DNA from: Hyphomicrobium sp. ghe19
GTDB lineage: Bacteria; Pseudomonadota; Alphaproteobacteria; Rhizobiales; Hyphomicrobiaceae
Direction of reading: 5' to 3'
Length of the DNA stretch: 64,000 bases
Assembly: GCF_902712875.1 (NCBI RefSeq)
Contig: NZ_LR743509.1
Location: forward strand, 2,928,001 to 2,992,000
In this document: in pieces, positions 46,623 to 56,261 of the stretch
Position numbering within the stretch: position 1 is the first letter of the stretch
Layout of the letters: the number at the start of each line of letters is the position of its first letter
Notes under the pieces: generated by a model
What the model was told of the DNA's origin: nothing
Seen by the model: the letters and a program-made list of their open reading frames with translations, nothing else
The model's database searches: none
Made by a program: the position numbers and the translations under genes

Positions 46623-47372
46623 ATGAAGAGTATGTCGCTTTTGGCAGCAGCCGTTCTGAGCTGCGCCATTGCTGCGCCGGCTTATGCCTTTCATCCTTCC
46701 GAAGAGAGCTACGGATACGTCGCCCCCAAAAAGCTGGATCGCGAGCAGCGCGAGAGCGCCCGCCGAGACGGACAGCAGCTTTTCGGAATGGGGTGGGATT
46801 GGGATCAGCCCGCACCCAGCGACAGCCGTGTTCCCGGCCAGGCGCCGGGTTCCCTGACCGGCGGCGGACAACCGCGCATTGCCGCGAAGGCGCCACCGAA
46901 GGTGCGCTTTGAGAGCGGCTATGAACCCGGCTCGATCGTGATCGATACGGCAGGACGGCGCCTCTATTACGTGCTCGATTCCTCGACGGCCTATCGTTAT
47001 CCGATTGCCGTCGGCAAGCAGGGATTTGCCTGGTCGGGCACGGAAAAGATCACGCGGAAAGCGGCTTGGCCGGACTGGATTCCGCCGGCGGAGATGCGCA
47101 AGCGGAGGCCGGAGCTCCCCGTCCGGATGTCGGGCGGCGTCCGCAATCCGCTTGGCGCGATGGCGCTTTATCTCGGCAATACGCTCTACCGTATCCACGG
47201 CACGAACGAAGTTTCCTCGATCGGAACGGCGACGTCATCGGGTTGCATTCGCATGACCAACGGTAATGTCATCCACCTTTCGGGCCTCGCCGAGGTCGGC
47301 ACGACCGTCCACGTGCTGAAGCAGTTGCCGCCGGAACTGTCGCGCGTCGCCAAAACCGGCAGCGAAGGCTGA
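46623..47372 (+). CDS. L,D-transpeptidase (YkuD)
   Basis: This periplasmic enzyme crosslinks peptidoglycan or attaches proteins to it. The signal peptide is MSLLAAAVLSCAIAAPAYA|F. The catalytic YkuD domain at about residues 100–240 has the key IHGTNE histidine and the SSGCIRMTN cysteine. The N-terminal part (YGYVAPKKLDREQRE…) is charged and linker-like. The start at 46623 gives 249 aa. Confidence 0.9.
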   Translation: MKSMSLLAAAVLSCAIAAPAYAFHPSEESYGYVAPKKLDREQRESARRDGQQLFGMGWDWDQPAPSDSRVPGQAPGSLTGGGQPRIAAKAPPKVRFESGYEPGSIVIDTAGRRLYYVLDSSTAYRYPIAVGKQGFAWSGTEKITRKAAWPDWIPPAEMRKRRPELPVRMSGGVRNPLGAMALYLGNTLYRIHGTNEVSSIGTATSSGCIRMTNGNVIHLSGLAEVGTTVHVLKQLPPELSRVAKTGSEG

Positions 47373-47403
47373 CCGGGAGCAGGTTCGCCATCCGTTTTCG
47401 GCC

Positions 47404-48741
47404 TCAGCCGGCGAAGCCCTCGAGAAAACCGACGGGCTCTCCGCCGGCGGGGCCGATGATCTCCCCTTCCCACATAACCTTCCGGCCGCGAACGTACGTC
47501 CCGACCGGCCAGCCTTTGACTTTCACGCCATCGTAAGGTGTCCAGGCGGCGCGGCTTTCAATCCACTTGTTGGTAATGGTTGCCGTCCGGCGCAGATCGA
47601 CGACGGTCAGATCGGCGTCATAACCAACGGCGATGCGCCCCTTCGAGCGAATTCCGAAGAGGCGTTGCGGGCCGTGGCTTGTCAGATCAACGAAGCGCAG
47701 CAAGGACAGGCGTCCCGCATTGACGTGATCGAGCATAATCGGAACTAGCGTCTGCACCCCGGTCATTCCGGAGTGGGTATCGGGATAAACGTGATCCTTC
47801 TCCTCGCGCGTATGCGGCGCGTGATCGGAGCCCAGAATGTCGACTACCCCTGACTGGAGCGCGGCCCAGATTGCCGAGCGGTGCCGCGCGTCCCGAACGG
47901 GCGGGTTCATCTGAACGTAGGAACCGAGGCGCTCGTAGCACTCCGGGCCTTCCAGCGTCAGATGATGGGGCGTCACCTCGACCGTCGCGTAGGTTTTGTG
48001 ATCCCTCAGGAATTCCATCTCCTCGGCCGTCGAGACGTGCAGCACGTGGACGCGCTTGCCGTGCTTCTCGGCCATACCGACGAGCCGCTTGGTCGCGATG
48101 AGGGCCGCCTCCGGATCACGCCATTCGGGGTGCGACGTGGGATCGCCCTTCCGCCGCAAATGCATCCGCGACTTGAGCCTTGCTTCGTCTTCGGCATGAA
48201 AGGACGCCCGGCGCGAAATCTTGGCGATGATCTGGTCGAGGGTCACGCCGTCATCGACGAGGAGATCGCCGGTAGACGAGCCCATGAACACTTTCATGCC
48301 GGCCGAACCTTCGAGCTTCTCGAATTCGGGGATGTCCGCCACATTATCCCGCGTTCCGCCGACGAAGAACGCGAAGTCGCAGAACATGCGGTGGCGCGCG
48401 CGGCGAACTTTGTCGGCGAGGGTTTGGGCGCTCGTCGTCAGCGGCTTCGTGTTGGGCATCTCAAAGACTGCCGTCACCCCGCCTGCGACAGCCGCGCGAC
48501 TGCCGGTCGCGAGATCTTCCTTATGCTCTAGGCCGGGTTCACGGAAATGCACTTGCGTATCGATGACACCGGGAAGAATGTGCAAACCCTTCGCCTCGAT
48601 GATCTCCGGGGCCGTGGCCGAGCTGCCGAGATCGCCGACGGCGGCGATCCTTCCGCTCCGGATTGCGATATCGCGGATGCCTTCCCCGTCATGGTTGACG
48701 ACCGTCGCGCCTCGAATAATGACGTCGAACGTCTCAACCAT
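47404..48741 (-). CDS. pyrC: Dihydroorotase (class I amidohydrolase)
   Basis: This amidohydrolase closes carbamoyl aspartate to dihydroorotate in pyrimidine synthesis. Zinc histidines lie in VIDTQVHFREPG near residue 60. The catalytic Asp is in GSDHAPHT near 310, followed by the C-terminal beta-sandwich. Overall length (445 aa) and AGGVTAVFEMPNTKPLT place it in the PyrC/allantoinase class; allantoinase is the main alternative. It is divergent from the YgfZ-like gene. Confidence 0.87.
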   Translation of the reverse strand: MVETFDVIIRGATVVNHDGEGIRDIAIRSGRIAAVGDLGSSATAPEIIEAKGLHILPGVIDTQVHFREPGLEHKEDLATGSRAAVAGGVTAVFEMPNTKPLTTSAQTLADKVRRARHRMFCDFAFFVGGTRDNVADIPEFEKLEGSAGMKVFMGSSTGDLLVDDGVTLDQIIAKISRRASFHAEDEARLKSRMHLRRKGDPTSHPEWRDPEAALIATKRLVGMAEKHGKRVHVLHVSTAEEMEFLRDHKTYATVEVTPHHLTLEGPECYERLGSYVQMNPPVRDARHRSAIWAALQSGVVDILGSDHAPHTREEKDHVYPDTHSGMTGVQTLVPIMLDHVNAGRLSLLRFVDLTSHGPQRLFGIRSKGRIAVGYDADLTVVDLRRTATITNKWIESRAAWTPYDGVKVKGWPVGTYVRGRKVMWEGEIIGPAGGEPVGFLEGFAG

Positions 48742-48824
48742 CTTGCGGTGCTCCTTAGGCTTGCATACGAGAAAAGCCCCGCATACGTAACTCTTCCCCC
48801 ATTTGCAACCGAGGCGTGAATTTC

Positions 48825-49730
48825 ATGTCTGCCGCGAAGATAGTGCGCCTTGCAGATCGTGGTGTCGTCAGCGTCACCGGCGCCGACAGCGAAAAGCTGC
48901 TGCAAGGGCTGGTGACGAACGATATCGAGGGCCTTGCCCAAGGTGAAGCGCGTCACGCGGCACTCCTTTCCCCGCAAGGAAAAATACTTTTCGACTTTTT
49001 CGTCATAGGCCAAAGCGACGGGTACCTTCTCGATGTTCTCCGCTCGAGTGCCGGCGATCTCGTAAAGCGCCTGTCGATGTACAAGCTTCGCGCCGATGTC
49101 ATCATCACCGACATTTCGGAGTCGTTTCGAATCGAGGCTGTGTGGGGCGACGGCGCGACGAGTTTTCACCGTAATTCCGCCATGCATTTTTCGGACCCCA
49201 GGCATTCACTTCTAGGCGTTCGCCACATGATCGACGCCCGATCGACCGACGATTCCGCGACCGGATTCGATGATCAAAATACGCTTCGCGATTACGATGC
49301 GCTTCGCGTTTCGCTCGGCGTGCCTCAGGGCGGACGAGACTACAATTTCGGCGACGCATATCCGCACGAAGCGGATTTCGATCTGCTCAACGGCGTGTCG
49401 TTCTCCAAGGGCTGTTACGTCGGGCAAGAGATCGTCGCGCGGATGCAGAACAAGACCGTCGTGCGCAAACGCGCCGTCAAAATTTCGGGCGCAGCCCCCC
49501 TCACCTCAAACGACGATGTGCTTATCGGAGACGTTGCGATTGGACGCGTCGGCACCGTCGACGGTCGCGATGCCATCGCCATGCTTCGGCTCGATCGTGC
49601 GCTCGAAGCGCAGGAGAAAAATCAGACGCTCACAGCGGGCGGCGTCGCGGTCACTGTCGACCATATCGCGCTCGAGAATTACCGCGCGTCGGCAGCGGCG
49701 CGATCGTCAGCGGCTCTACCTTCGTCATGA
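48825..49730 (+). CDS. ygfZ: YgfZ/GcvT-fold folate-binding protein
   Basis: YgfZ supports iron-sulfur cluster enzymes such as MiaB. The signature is KGCYVGQEIVARMQNKTVVRKR near residue 200, preceded by VTGADSEKLLQGLVTNDI. A GAGG lies about 10 nt before the ATG at 48825; the GTG at 48816 sits too close to it. It overlaps the next gene by ATGA. Confidence 0.9.
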   Translation: MSAAKIVRLADRGVVSVTGADSEKLLQGLVTNDIEGLAQGEARHAALLSPQGKILFDFFVIGQSDGYLLDVLRSSAGDLVKRLSMYKLRADVIITDISESFRIEAVWGDGATSFHRNSAMHFSDPRHSLLGVRHMIDARSTDDSATGFDDQNTLRDYDALRVSLGVPQGGRDYNFGDAYPHEADFDLLNGVSFSKGCYVGQEIVARMQNKTVVRKRAVKISGAAPLTSNDDVLIGDVAIGRVGTVDGRDAIAMLRLDRALEAQEKNQTLTAGGVAVTVDHIALENYRASAAARSSAALPSS

Positions 49731-50335
49731 TCACATCAAAGGAGATCGAACGCTGCCCGTGGGCCGGCGCGGATGCCACCTACATTCGTTATCACGACGA
49801 AGAGTGGGGCGTGCCGATGACCGACGATCGCGCACTCTTCGAGAAGCTGATGCTCGAAGGCTTTCAAGCTGGACTCTCGTGGATCACGATCCTCCGCAAG
49901 CGCGAAAATTTCAGAAAGGCGTTCCATAATTTCGACGCGGCGCGCATTGCTTCGTACACGGCGCGCGACATCGATCGCCTACTCAAGAATGAAGGCATCA
50001 TCCGGAACCGCGCCAAGATCGAGGCGACGATCGGCAATGCAAAGACCTATCTCGAAATTTCCGCCCGGATGCCGTTTGCCCAATATATTTGGGGCTTTGT
50101 CGAGGGCCGTCCGATTATCAATTCGCTCGCCTCAACGAAAGACGTAAAGCCCGAGACCGACGTTTCGAAGAGAATGAGCAAAGCACTCAAAGCCGACGGC
50201 TTCCGCTTTGTCGGGTCGACGACGCTCTATGCATTCATGCAATCGACGGGCATGGTCAACGATCATCTCGTCTCGTGCTTCAGGCACGGCGCATGTGCCA
50301 AACTTCAAAAGAAGCTGAAGATCGCAGGACTATGA
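49727..50335 (+). CDS. tag: DNA-3-methyladenine glycosylase I
   Basis: Tag removes 3-methyladenine from DNA. It has the family N-terminus RCPWAGADATYIRYHDEEWGVP, the LFEKLMLEGFQAGLSWITILRKRENFRKAFHNFDAARIA stretch, SLASTKDVKPETDVSKRMSKALK, and VNDHLVSCFRH at the end, which contributes zinc ligands. Length (202 aa) is normal. It overlaps its neighbours by four bases on both sides. Confidence 0.94.
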   Translation: MITSKEIERCPWAGADATYIRYHDEEWGVPMTDDRALFEKLMLEGFQAGLSWITILRKRENFRKAFHNFDAARIASYTARDIDRLLKNEGIIRNRAKIEATIGNAKTYLEISARMPFAQYIWGFVEGRPIINSLASTKDVKPETDVSKRMSKALKADGFRFVGSTTLYAFMQSTGMVNDHLVSCFRHGACAKLQKKLKIAGL

Positions 50336-50940
50336 ATCCATCAGGCGCGAAAATGCCGAGAGCCTGGCAGCGCATGCTGTCGGGACGCCGGCTCGATCTA
50401 CTCTCCCCGGAGCCTCGCGACATCGAGATCGAGGATATCGCGCACGGGCTCGCTCGCGTTGCGCGATGGAACGGACAGACGAAGGGCGACCACGCTTTCT
50501 CCGTCGCTCAGCACAGCCTCGTCGTCACCGACATCTTCGAAACTCTGTGGCCGGAGTCGACACCGAACGAGCGCCTCGCTGCGTTGCTTCACGACGCGCC
50601 CGAATACGTCATAGGCGATCTTATCAGCCCTTTCAAAACCGCCATCGGACTCGACTACAAGGCATTCGAACTCAATCTGCTCGACGCGATCCATCGGCGG
50701 TTCGGCGTTGGGCAATTAAGTGTCGCTGCTGCGGCGGCAATCAAGGATGCGGATACGATCGCGGCCTACTACGAAGCGACGCTGCTCGCCGGCTTCGAGA
50801 CAGCCGAGGCGGAATTGTTTTTTGGAATTCCGAAGGTGCCGAGGGAACTTCATCGCGCGCTCTCTGTTCTTCATCCCGTATCGGCGAGGGATGCCCAAAC
50901 TCAGTTTCTTTTACGGTTTGGTAAATTGTCACCGCACTGA
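50332..50940 (+). CDS. HD-domain hydrolase (YfbR-like)
   Basis: This is a metal-dependent phosphohydrolase of the HD superfamily. The metal ligands are in KGDHAFSVAQHSLVV and AALLHDAPEYVIGD, with a later DADTIAAYYEATL. Related proteins act as nucleotidases. The ATG overlaps the tag stop by four bases. It is followed by the nad regulator; whether it is part of NAD or nucleotide metabolism is unknown. Confidence 0.8.
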   Translation: MNPSGAKMPRAWQRMLSGRRLDLLSPEPRDIEIEDIAHGLARVARWNGQTKGDHAFSVAQHSLVVTDIFETLWPESTPNERLAALLHDAPEYVIGDLISPFKTAIGLDYKAFELNLLDAIHRRFGVGQLSVAAAAAIKDADTIAAYYEATLLAGFETAEAELFFGIPKVPRELHRALSVLHPVSARDAQTQFLLRFGKLSPH

Positions 50941-51049
50941 CAATCTGGCAATTTTGGGGCTACTTCGCGGTTTTCATTTGGGGCGTCTATCTGAAAATCG
51001 CCATGATCGCCCTCTAGCTCGCCTCATGGGGAGCACGGGGAAGACAAAC

Positions 51050-52105
51050 ATGAACATGGAACTTTCTGGCAGGAGAAAACCGACGCCTGAAAAGTCTCAA
51101 CTCGCTCCAGAAGACGAGCACGAGTTAGAGCCTTCGCTAGGCATCGGACTAAATGCGGCGATCGTCGCCGTATCCGATAACGAACCAGTCGCACTTGTCG
51201 TCCGGGGCGATCCGGACAGCATGGGCGCAACAGATGTATTGCCGTTCGGGCCTTTTAATCCGCGCGAGCACAGAACATTGGAGAGCGGCTTACGAGCCTG
51301 GGTTCAAGACCAGACCGGTTTGGACCTCGGCTATGCCGAGCAACTTTATACATTTGCTGATCGCGGCCGGCACGCCACCCCAGGCGACGCTGCGCCGAAT
51401 TATGTTTCTATTGGTTATCTTGCATTGACGCAGGCTGTCGGACACCATGGATTAACCAATGGTCTCTGGCGGAGTTGGTACCAATATTTTCCTTGGGAAG
51501 ACTGGCGTCGCGGGCGCCCCGAAATCATCGCCCGGGACATTGAACCCCGTCTCAAAGCATGGGCCGAGAAGCCTGTGCCGACGACGGGCAGCCAACCTTC
51601 GATCGCCCGTGGCGATCGAGCACGTATCTGCTTTGGCTTAGACGGCACGGCGTGGGACGAAGAGAAAGTTCTCGAGCGTTTCGAGCTTCTCTACGAAGCG
51701 GGTCTTGCCGACGAAGCCGCACGGGACGGACGCAACGGAGCCGAAGAATGGACCGACAGGCCCAAACTCGGTCTACCGATGCAAGCCGATCACCGTCGGA
51801 TACTTGCGACTGCGATCAGCCGCACGCGTGCCAAGATCAAATACCGGCCCGTCGTCTTCGAGTTGATGCCCGACGAGTTCACACTCTACGAGCTTCAGAA
51901 GACCGTCGAAGCCATTCTTGGTCCGCATCTCCATAAGCAGAACTTCCGTCGACTCGTCGAAGGCGCAGGCCTCGTCGAACCGACGGGAGAAGTAAAAACG
52001 CGGACAGGTGGACGTCCGGCGAAACTTTTCCGTTTCCGCCGTGAAGTCCTTCTCGAGAGACCGGCACCCGGCGTCAGGGTCTCGGCACCTCCGAGCCGCA
52101 GCTAA
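51050..52105 (+). CDS. nadQ: NadQ/NrtR-like Nudix-domain transcriptional regulator
   Basis: This predicted repressor couples an N-terminal Nudix-like sensor (ELEPSLGIGLNAAIVAVSDNEPVALVVRGD…) to a C-terminal winged-helix domain (FTLYELQKTVEAILGPHLHKQNFRRLVEGAGLVEPTGE…GRPAKLFRF). This is the architecture of the Rhizobiales regulator of nadABC (NadQ) and of the related NrtR family. GGGGAAG lies 7 nt before ATG 51050. It lies immediately upstream of the nadABC operon, with two matching inverted repeats between them. Confidence 0.82.
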   Translation: MNMELSGRRKPTPEKSQLAPEDEHELEPSLGIGLNAAIVAVSDNEPVALVVRGDPDSMGATDVLPFGPFNPREHRTLESGLRAWVQDQTGLDLGYAEQLYTFADRGRHATPGDAAPNYVSIGYLALTQAVGHHGLTNGLWRSWYQYFPWEDWRRGRPEIIARDIEPRLKAWAEKPVPTTGSQPSIARGDRARICFGLDGTAWDEEKVLERFELLYEAGLADEAARDGRNGAEEWTDRPKLGLPMQADHRRILATAISRTRAKIKYRPVVFELMPDEFTLYELQKTVEAILGPHLHKQNFRRLVEGAGLVEPTGEVKTRTGGRPAKLFRFRREVLLERPAPGVRVSAPPSRS

Positions 52106-52121
52106 CGATCCATGGTCGAAA

Positions 52122-52149
52122 TTCCAGGGCGGGAACCTCCGCCCTGGAA
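52122..52149 (+). terminator. Hairpin terminator after the nad regulator
   Basis: An 11-bp stem TTCCAGGGCGG/CCGCCCTGGAA (52122–52132 with 52139–52149) has a 6-nt loop. The following T-run is weak (ATTTGTT), so termination may be partial. Confidence 0.6.
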
Positions 52150-52188
52150 ATTTGTTCGAACTTCCATTATTTTATCAGTGTTCAGGAG

Positions 52189-52203
52189 TGCTCGCGGCGA
52201 GCA
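52189..52203. promoter_or_regulatory. Upstream inverted repeat, candidate NadQ operator
   Basis: Perfect arms TGCTCG and CGAGCA surround a CGG spacer. The six-base arms and three-base spacing match the core of the second repeat 69 bp downstream, so both may bind the same regulator. Confidence 0.55.
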
Positions 52204-52254
52204 TTTCGATGCACGGTGTGAGCGGCGAATGTGCCGGCGTAATCCACACCCCGA

Positions 52255-52275
52255 ATATGCTCGAAACGAGCATAT
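52255..52275. promoter_or_regulatory. Inverted repeat before nadA, candidate NadQ operator
   Basis: Nine-base arms ATATGCTCG and CGAGCATAT flank AAA and form a perfect palindrome. It ends just before the nadA ribosome site (TGGAGGG at 52277). A regulator bound here would block transcription or translation start of nadA. Confidence 0.65.
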
Positions 52276-52291
52276 ATGGAGGGCGACTACA

Positions 52292-53350
52292 ATGGCTGCT
52301 TCTGTCTCAGGCGTGGCGACGCCGGTTTCGCACCGGGTTCCCGCGAAAACGGCGCCACTCTTCACTTGGTCACCCGCTCTCGAGGCGGAGATGGCTCCTC
52401 TTTATGCCCGGGTTAAGCACATCATCACCGCGATGGAGTGGCCGCACTACGCGCCGCTCATCAAGTCGATCAATGCGCTGAAATCCCAGCGCAACGCGGT
52501 CATACTGGCGCATAACTACATGACGCCGGAGATCTTCCATTGCGTCGCGGATTTCCGCGGGGACTCGCTGCAGCTCGCCAAGGAAGCCGCGCGGACCAAC
52601 TCGAAGGTCATCGTACAGGCCGGCGTGCACTTCATGGCCGAGACCTCGAAACTGCTCTCGCCCGATAAAACGGTTCTCATCCCGGACATGCGCGCGGGTT
52701 GTTCGCTCGCCTCGTCGATCACGCCTGAAGACGTTCGCATGCTGCGCGAGGCCTATCCTGGCGTGCCGATCGTCACGTACGTGAACACATCGGCGGCGGT
52801 GAAAGCCGAATGCGATATCACGTGCACGTCGTCCAATGCCGTCCAGGTTGTAGAGAGCCTCGGCGTGCCCCGCGTGCTTTGCATTCCTGACCAGTATTTG
52901 GCGAAGTGGGTGCAGTCGCAGACCAAGGTGCAGGTGATTGCCTGGAAAGGCGCGTGCGAGGTGCACGAGCGCTTCACGGGCGAAGAGCTTCGCGCGATGC
53001 GCGCCGACGAGCCGGGCCTGAAGATCATCGCGCATCCCGAATGCCCGCCTGATGTGATCGAAGCCGCCGACTTCACCGGCTCTACGTCCGGAATGATCCA
53101 CTGGGTGAAAGACAAGCGGCCCCGTAAGGTTATGCTCGTCACCGAATGCTCGATGGCGTCCAACGTCGCCGTCGAAGTTCCGGACGTCGAGTTCATTCGG
53201 CCGTGCAATCTTTGCCCGCACATGAAGCGCATCAGCCTTGAAAACATCTACGAGAGCCTCGTGCACATGCAGTACGAGGTGACCGTCGATCCGGATGTCG
53301 CCGAGCGCGCGCGCCGCGCGGTCGAACGCATGGTCAATCTCACCAACTAG
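52292..53350 (+). CDS. nadA: Quinolinate synthase A
   Basis: NadA condenses iminoaspartate and dihydroxyacetone phosphate to quinolinate using a [4Fe-4S] cluster. The likely cluster cysteines lie in [20 protein letters not shown] and [34 protein letters not shown] is the substrate-binding start. GGAGGG lies about 8 nt before the ATG at 52292; the longer frame to 52112 reads through the operators. It is first in nadABC, 35 bp before nadB. Confidence 0.95.
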   Translation: MAASVSGVATPVSHRVPAKTAPLFTWSPALEAEMAPLYARVKHIITAMEWPHYAPLIKSINALKSQRNAVILAHNYMTPEIFHCVADFRGDSLQLAKEAARTNSKVIVQAGVHFMAETSKLLSPDKTVLIPDMRAGCSLASSITPEDVRMLREAYPGVPIVTYVNTSAAVKAECDITCTSSNAVQVVESLGVPRVLCIPDQYLAKWVQSQTKVQVIAWKGACEVHERFTGEELRAMRADEPGLKIIAHPECPPDVIEAADFTGSTSGMIHWVKDKRPRKVMLVTECSMASNVAVEVPDVEFIRPCNLCPHMKRISLENIYESLVHMQYEVTVDPDVAERARRAVERMVNLTN

Positions 53351-53385
53351 CTCTTCGGGACCACATGCCCCAGGAGGGCAATCTC

Positions 53386-55050
53386 ATGGCCGCATCGACG
53401 AAACGTCGCGCCGCTACCGAGTTCAAGGGCTTCAAAGGCGAACCGGGCCCCGGTGACGTCGTCATTATCGGCGCCGGGCTCGCGGGACTTTTCACCGCGC
53501 TGAAGCTTGCGCCGCTGCCCGTGACGGTCATCGCCGCCGCGCCACTCGGCGAAGGCGCGTCGAGCATGTGGGCACAGGGCGGCATCGCCGCCGCTGTCGG
53601 CGAGGGCGATAGCACGGCCAAGCATGCCGCCGACACGATCGAGGCGGGAGCGGGTATCGTCGACCCGAACGTCGCGCGGCTGGTTGCCGAAGAGGGACCG
53701 GATCGGATCCGCGATCTTCTCGCCTATGGCGTGCCCTTCGACCGCGATCTCAAGGGTCACTACATTCTGTCGAAGGAAGCGGCGCATTCCGAGAACCGCG
53801 TCGTCCGCGTGTCGGGTGACAAGGCGGGCGCCGCAATCATGCAAGCGCTTATCGCAGCCGTGCGCGCAACGCCGTCGATACGCGTGCTCGAAGGATACGA
53901 AGCCGACGATCTCATCGTCGCGAACGATCGGATCGAAGGCGTCCGGCTCATCCGGCCGACGGCGCTCGGCAATGGCCGGTATGCTTTCGTTCCGGCATCT
54001 GCGGTCGTCGTCGCGACGGGCGGCGTCGGCGCGCTCTTCGCACTGACGACGAACCCCTCCTATGCAAAAGGCGAAGCGCTTGCGATGGCTGCACGCGCGG
54101 GCGCGGTGATCGCGGACCCGGAGTTCGTGCAATTCCACCCGACCGCCATCGACGCGGGCATCGATCCGGCGCCGCTCGCGACGGAAGCCCTTCGCGGCGA
54201 AGGCGCGACGCTCGTCAATTCGGACGGCGAGCGCTTCATGCTGGCGATCGATCCACGGGGCGAACTCGCGCCACGCGACGTCGTTGCGCGCGGCGTTTAC
54301 GCCGAACTCAATGCGGGGCGCGGCGTTTATCTCGATTGCCGTACGGCGATCGGCGCCAATTTCGAAAAAGAATATCCGACCGTCTGGGGGCACTGTCAGC
54401 GCGTCGGTATCGACCCATCGAAGGAGCTGATCCCGGTGGCGCCGGCCGAGCACTATCACATGGGCGGGATCGCGACCGACGCGAACGGGCGCACGAGCCT
54501 GACGGGACTTTGGGCCGTCGGCGAAGTTGCTTCGACTGGGCTTCACGGCGCCAATCGGCTTGCGTCGAATTCACTGCTCGAGGCCGTCGTTTTCGGTGCG
54601 CGCGTTGCGAGCGATATTCGCAATCTTCTCCCGAACGATCGCGTGGGCCACTTCGTCGTGCCGCACCGTATTCCGGGGAGCGGCCGCGCGGCCGATACGG
54701 CGTCGCGGCAAGAGGCGATGGATGCGCTGCGCGGCATCATGACGAAGTACGTGGGCGTCCAGCGCTCCGGAAAGGGTTTGAAAGCGGCCCTTTCGGAACT
54801 CAGGACGCTTAGCGCCGCAAGTTCGAACGATCGCGTCCTGTCGAACATGCTTCTCGCCGCGCAGTTGATCGCGGCTGCAGCGCTGCTTCGCAAGGAAAGT
54901 CGCGGCGGTCATTACCGCACCGATTATCCGAAAACGAACCCGGCGCTTGCGCGTCGGACGTTCATCACGCTCGCCGATCTGGAAACGGTTGGCGAAAAGC
55001 CAAAAAAAACTCATTGCGAACCACCGGCACTAGCTCCATGCGGGACATGA
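53386..55050 (+). CDS. nadB: L-aspartate oxidase
   Basis: NadB is an FAD enzyme that oxidises aspartate to iminoaspartate for NadA. It shows the dinucleotide fold IIGAGLAGLFTALKL, the substrate-binding GASSMWAQGGIAAAVGEGDS, and the C-terminal HYHMGGIATDANGRTSLTGLWAVGEVASTGLHGANRLASNSLLEAVVFG stretch. AGGAGGG lies about 8 nt before ATG 53386, in frame with an earlier ATG at 53365. Its stop overlaps the nadC ATG. Confidence 0.95.
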   Translation: MAASTKRRAATEFKGFKGEPGPGDVVIIGAGLAGLFTALKLAPLPVTVIAAAPLGEGASSMWAQGGIAAAVGEGDSTAKHAADTIEAGAGIVDPNVARLVAEEGPDRIRDLLAYGVPFDRDLKGHYILSKEAAHSENRVVRVSGDKAGAAIMQALIAAVRATPSIRVLEGYEADDLIVANDRIEGVRLIRPTALGNGRYAFVPASAVVVATGGVGALFALTTNPSYAKGEALAMAARAGAVIADPEFVQFHPTAIDAGIDPAPLATEALRGEGATLVNSDGERFMLAIDPRGELAPRDVVARGVYAELNAGRGVYLDCRTAIGANFEKEYPTVWGHCQRVGIDPSKELIPVAPAEHYHMGGIATDANGRTSLTGLWAVGEVASTGLHGANRLASNSLLEAVVFGARVASDIRNLLPNDRVGHFVVPHRIPGSGRAADTASRQEAMDALRGIMTKYVGVQRSGKGLKAALSELRTLSAASSNDRVLSNMLLAAQLIAAAALLRKESRGGHYRTDYPKTNPALARRTFITLADLETVGEKPKKTHCEPPALAPCGT

Positions 55051-55943
55051 CAGCCCCCTCTTCCTCGTTCGCGACACTCCTTCCCAATCTTGTTCTTGCC
55101 GCCGTACGAAACGCGCTCGAAGAAGACCTCGGGCTCAGCGGCGACATCACCACGAACGCAACGGTTGCGCCGGACGCGCGTTCGGATGCACTCCTTGCGG
55201 CGCGCAAGCCCGGCATCGTATCCGGCTTAGCGTTAGCGGAAGCTGCGTTCCGCGAGCTCGATCCGGAATGTGCTTTCACGATCGAGATCGAGGACGGCAG
55301 CGCGGTGGTGGCCGGCGGCACGATTGCGCACATTTCGGGGAACGCGCGCGCCATTCTCTCAGCGGAACGCGTCGCGTTGAACTTCATGGGCCGCATGTGC
55401 GGGATCGCGACCCTCACGCGCCGTTATGCCGATGCGGTGGCGGGGACCAGCGCCAGGATCGTCGATACGCGCAAGACGACGCCCGGATTGAGAGCGTTTG
55501 AAAAATATGCCGTGCGGTGCGGCGGCGGTCACAATCACCGCTTCGGTTTGTTCGACGCGGTTCTCATCAAGGACAATCACATCGTTGCGGCAGGCGGCAT
55601 CGAAGCCGCGATCAAAGCCGCAAAAGCAACGGCCGGGCATATGACGAAAATCGAGGTCGAAGTCGACACCCTCGATCAGCTTGAAATCGTCATGCGGGAA
55701 AAGATCGACTGCGTGCTCCTCGACAACATGGCTCCGGCCGAGCTGCGCAAAGCGGTCGCCATTGTGGCCGGGCGGTGCCTGACGGAAGCCAGCGGCGGCG
55801 TTAACCTCGATACGGTCAGAGAAATCGCCGCAAGCGGCGTCGACATGATTTCGGTCGGTGCGCTCACCCATTCGGCGCCCGTTCTGGATCTCGGGCTGGA
55901 TTTTGTGACGCCCGTGAAAAAGTCACCGGCTCGCAAAGCTTGA
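55047..55943 (+). CDS. nadC: Nicotinate-nucleotide pyrophosphorylase (quinolinate phosphoribosyltransferase)
   Basis: NadC turns quinolinate and PRPP into nicotinate mononucleotide. Family features are LGLSGDITTNATV, SAERVALNFMGRMCGIATLTRRY, VDTRKTTPGLRAFEKYAVRCGGGHNHRFGLFDAVLIKDNH and EVDTLDQLE. ATG 55047 overlaps the nadB stop (ATGA); 55038 is possible. It completes the de novo NAD operon. Confidence 0.95.
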   Translation: MTAPSSSFATLLPNLVLAAVRNALEEDLGLSGDITTNATVAPDARSDALLAARKPGIVSGLALAEAAFRELDPECAFTIEIEDGSAVVAGGTIAHISGNARAILSAERVALNFMGRMCGIATLTRRYADAVAGTSARIVDTRKTTPGLRAFEKYAVRCGGGHNHRFGLFDAVLIKDNHIVAAGGIEAAIKAAKATAGHMTKIEVEVDTLDQLEIVMREKIDCVLLDNMAPAELRKAVAIVAGRCLTEASGGVNLDTVREIAASGVDMISVGALTHSAPVLDLGLDFVTPVKKSPARKA

Positions 55944-56036
55944 ATTCGCCATAGTCGCTGCGCATTTGGCACTGCGCGCGCGGCGTTCGCGTCGTGCTAG
56001 AATAGGAGCGTCCGGTTGGACATGGAGGGAAATTCC

Positions 56037-56261
56037 ATGGCGATGCAGTGGATCGTGCTTTGGGGCGGGACCGCAATCGCCGCTTCAATTCTCGCGGGCA
56101 TTTTGGCGGGCATCAAAAATCGTGACCTTTCCTACTGGATCGGCTGGAGCTTCGTCGTGCCGCCGGCTGTCGTTTGGTTGCTATTTCTGCCCAAGCTCAA
56201 AGGTCCGCGTCCGCGGCAGCCGCGCCTTGACGAGATCGACCGGCGCGACAACGGCTACTAG
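56037..56261 (+). CDS. Small two-helix membrane protein
   Basis: This 74-residue protein has GGAGGG seven bases before its ATG. Two membrane segments (MQWIVLWGGTAIAASILAGILAG and WIGWSFVVPPAVVWLLFLP) are followed by a basic, charged tail. The function is unknown. Its stop shares CTAG with the convergent ppdK stop. Confidence 0.65.
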   Translation: MAMQWIVLWGGTAIAASILAGILAGIKNRDLSYWIGWSFVVPPAVVWLLFLPKLKGPRPRQPRLDEIDRRDNGY

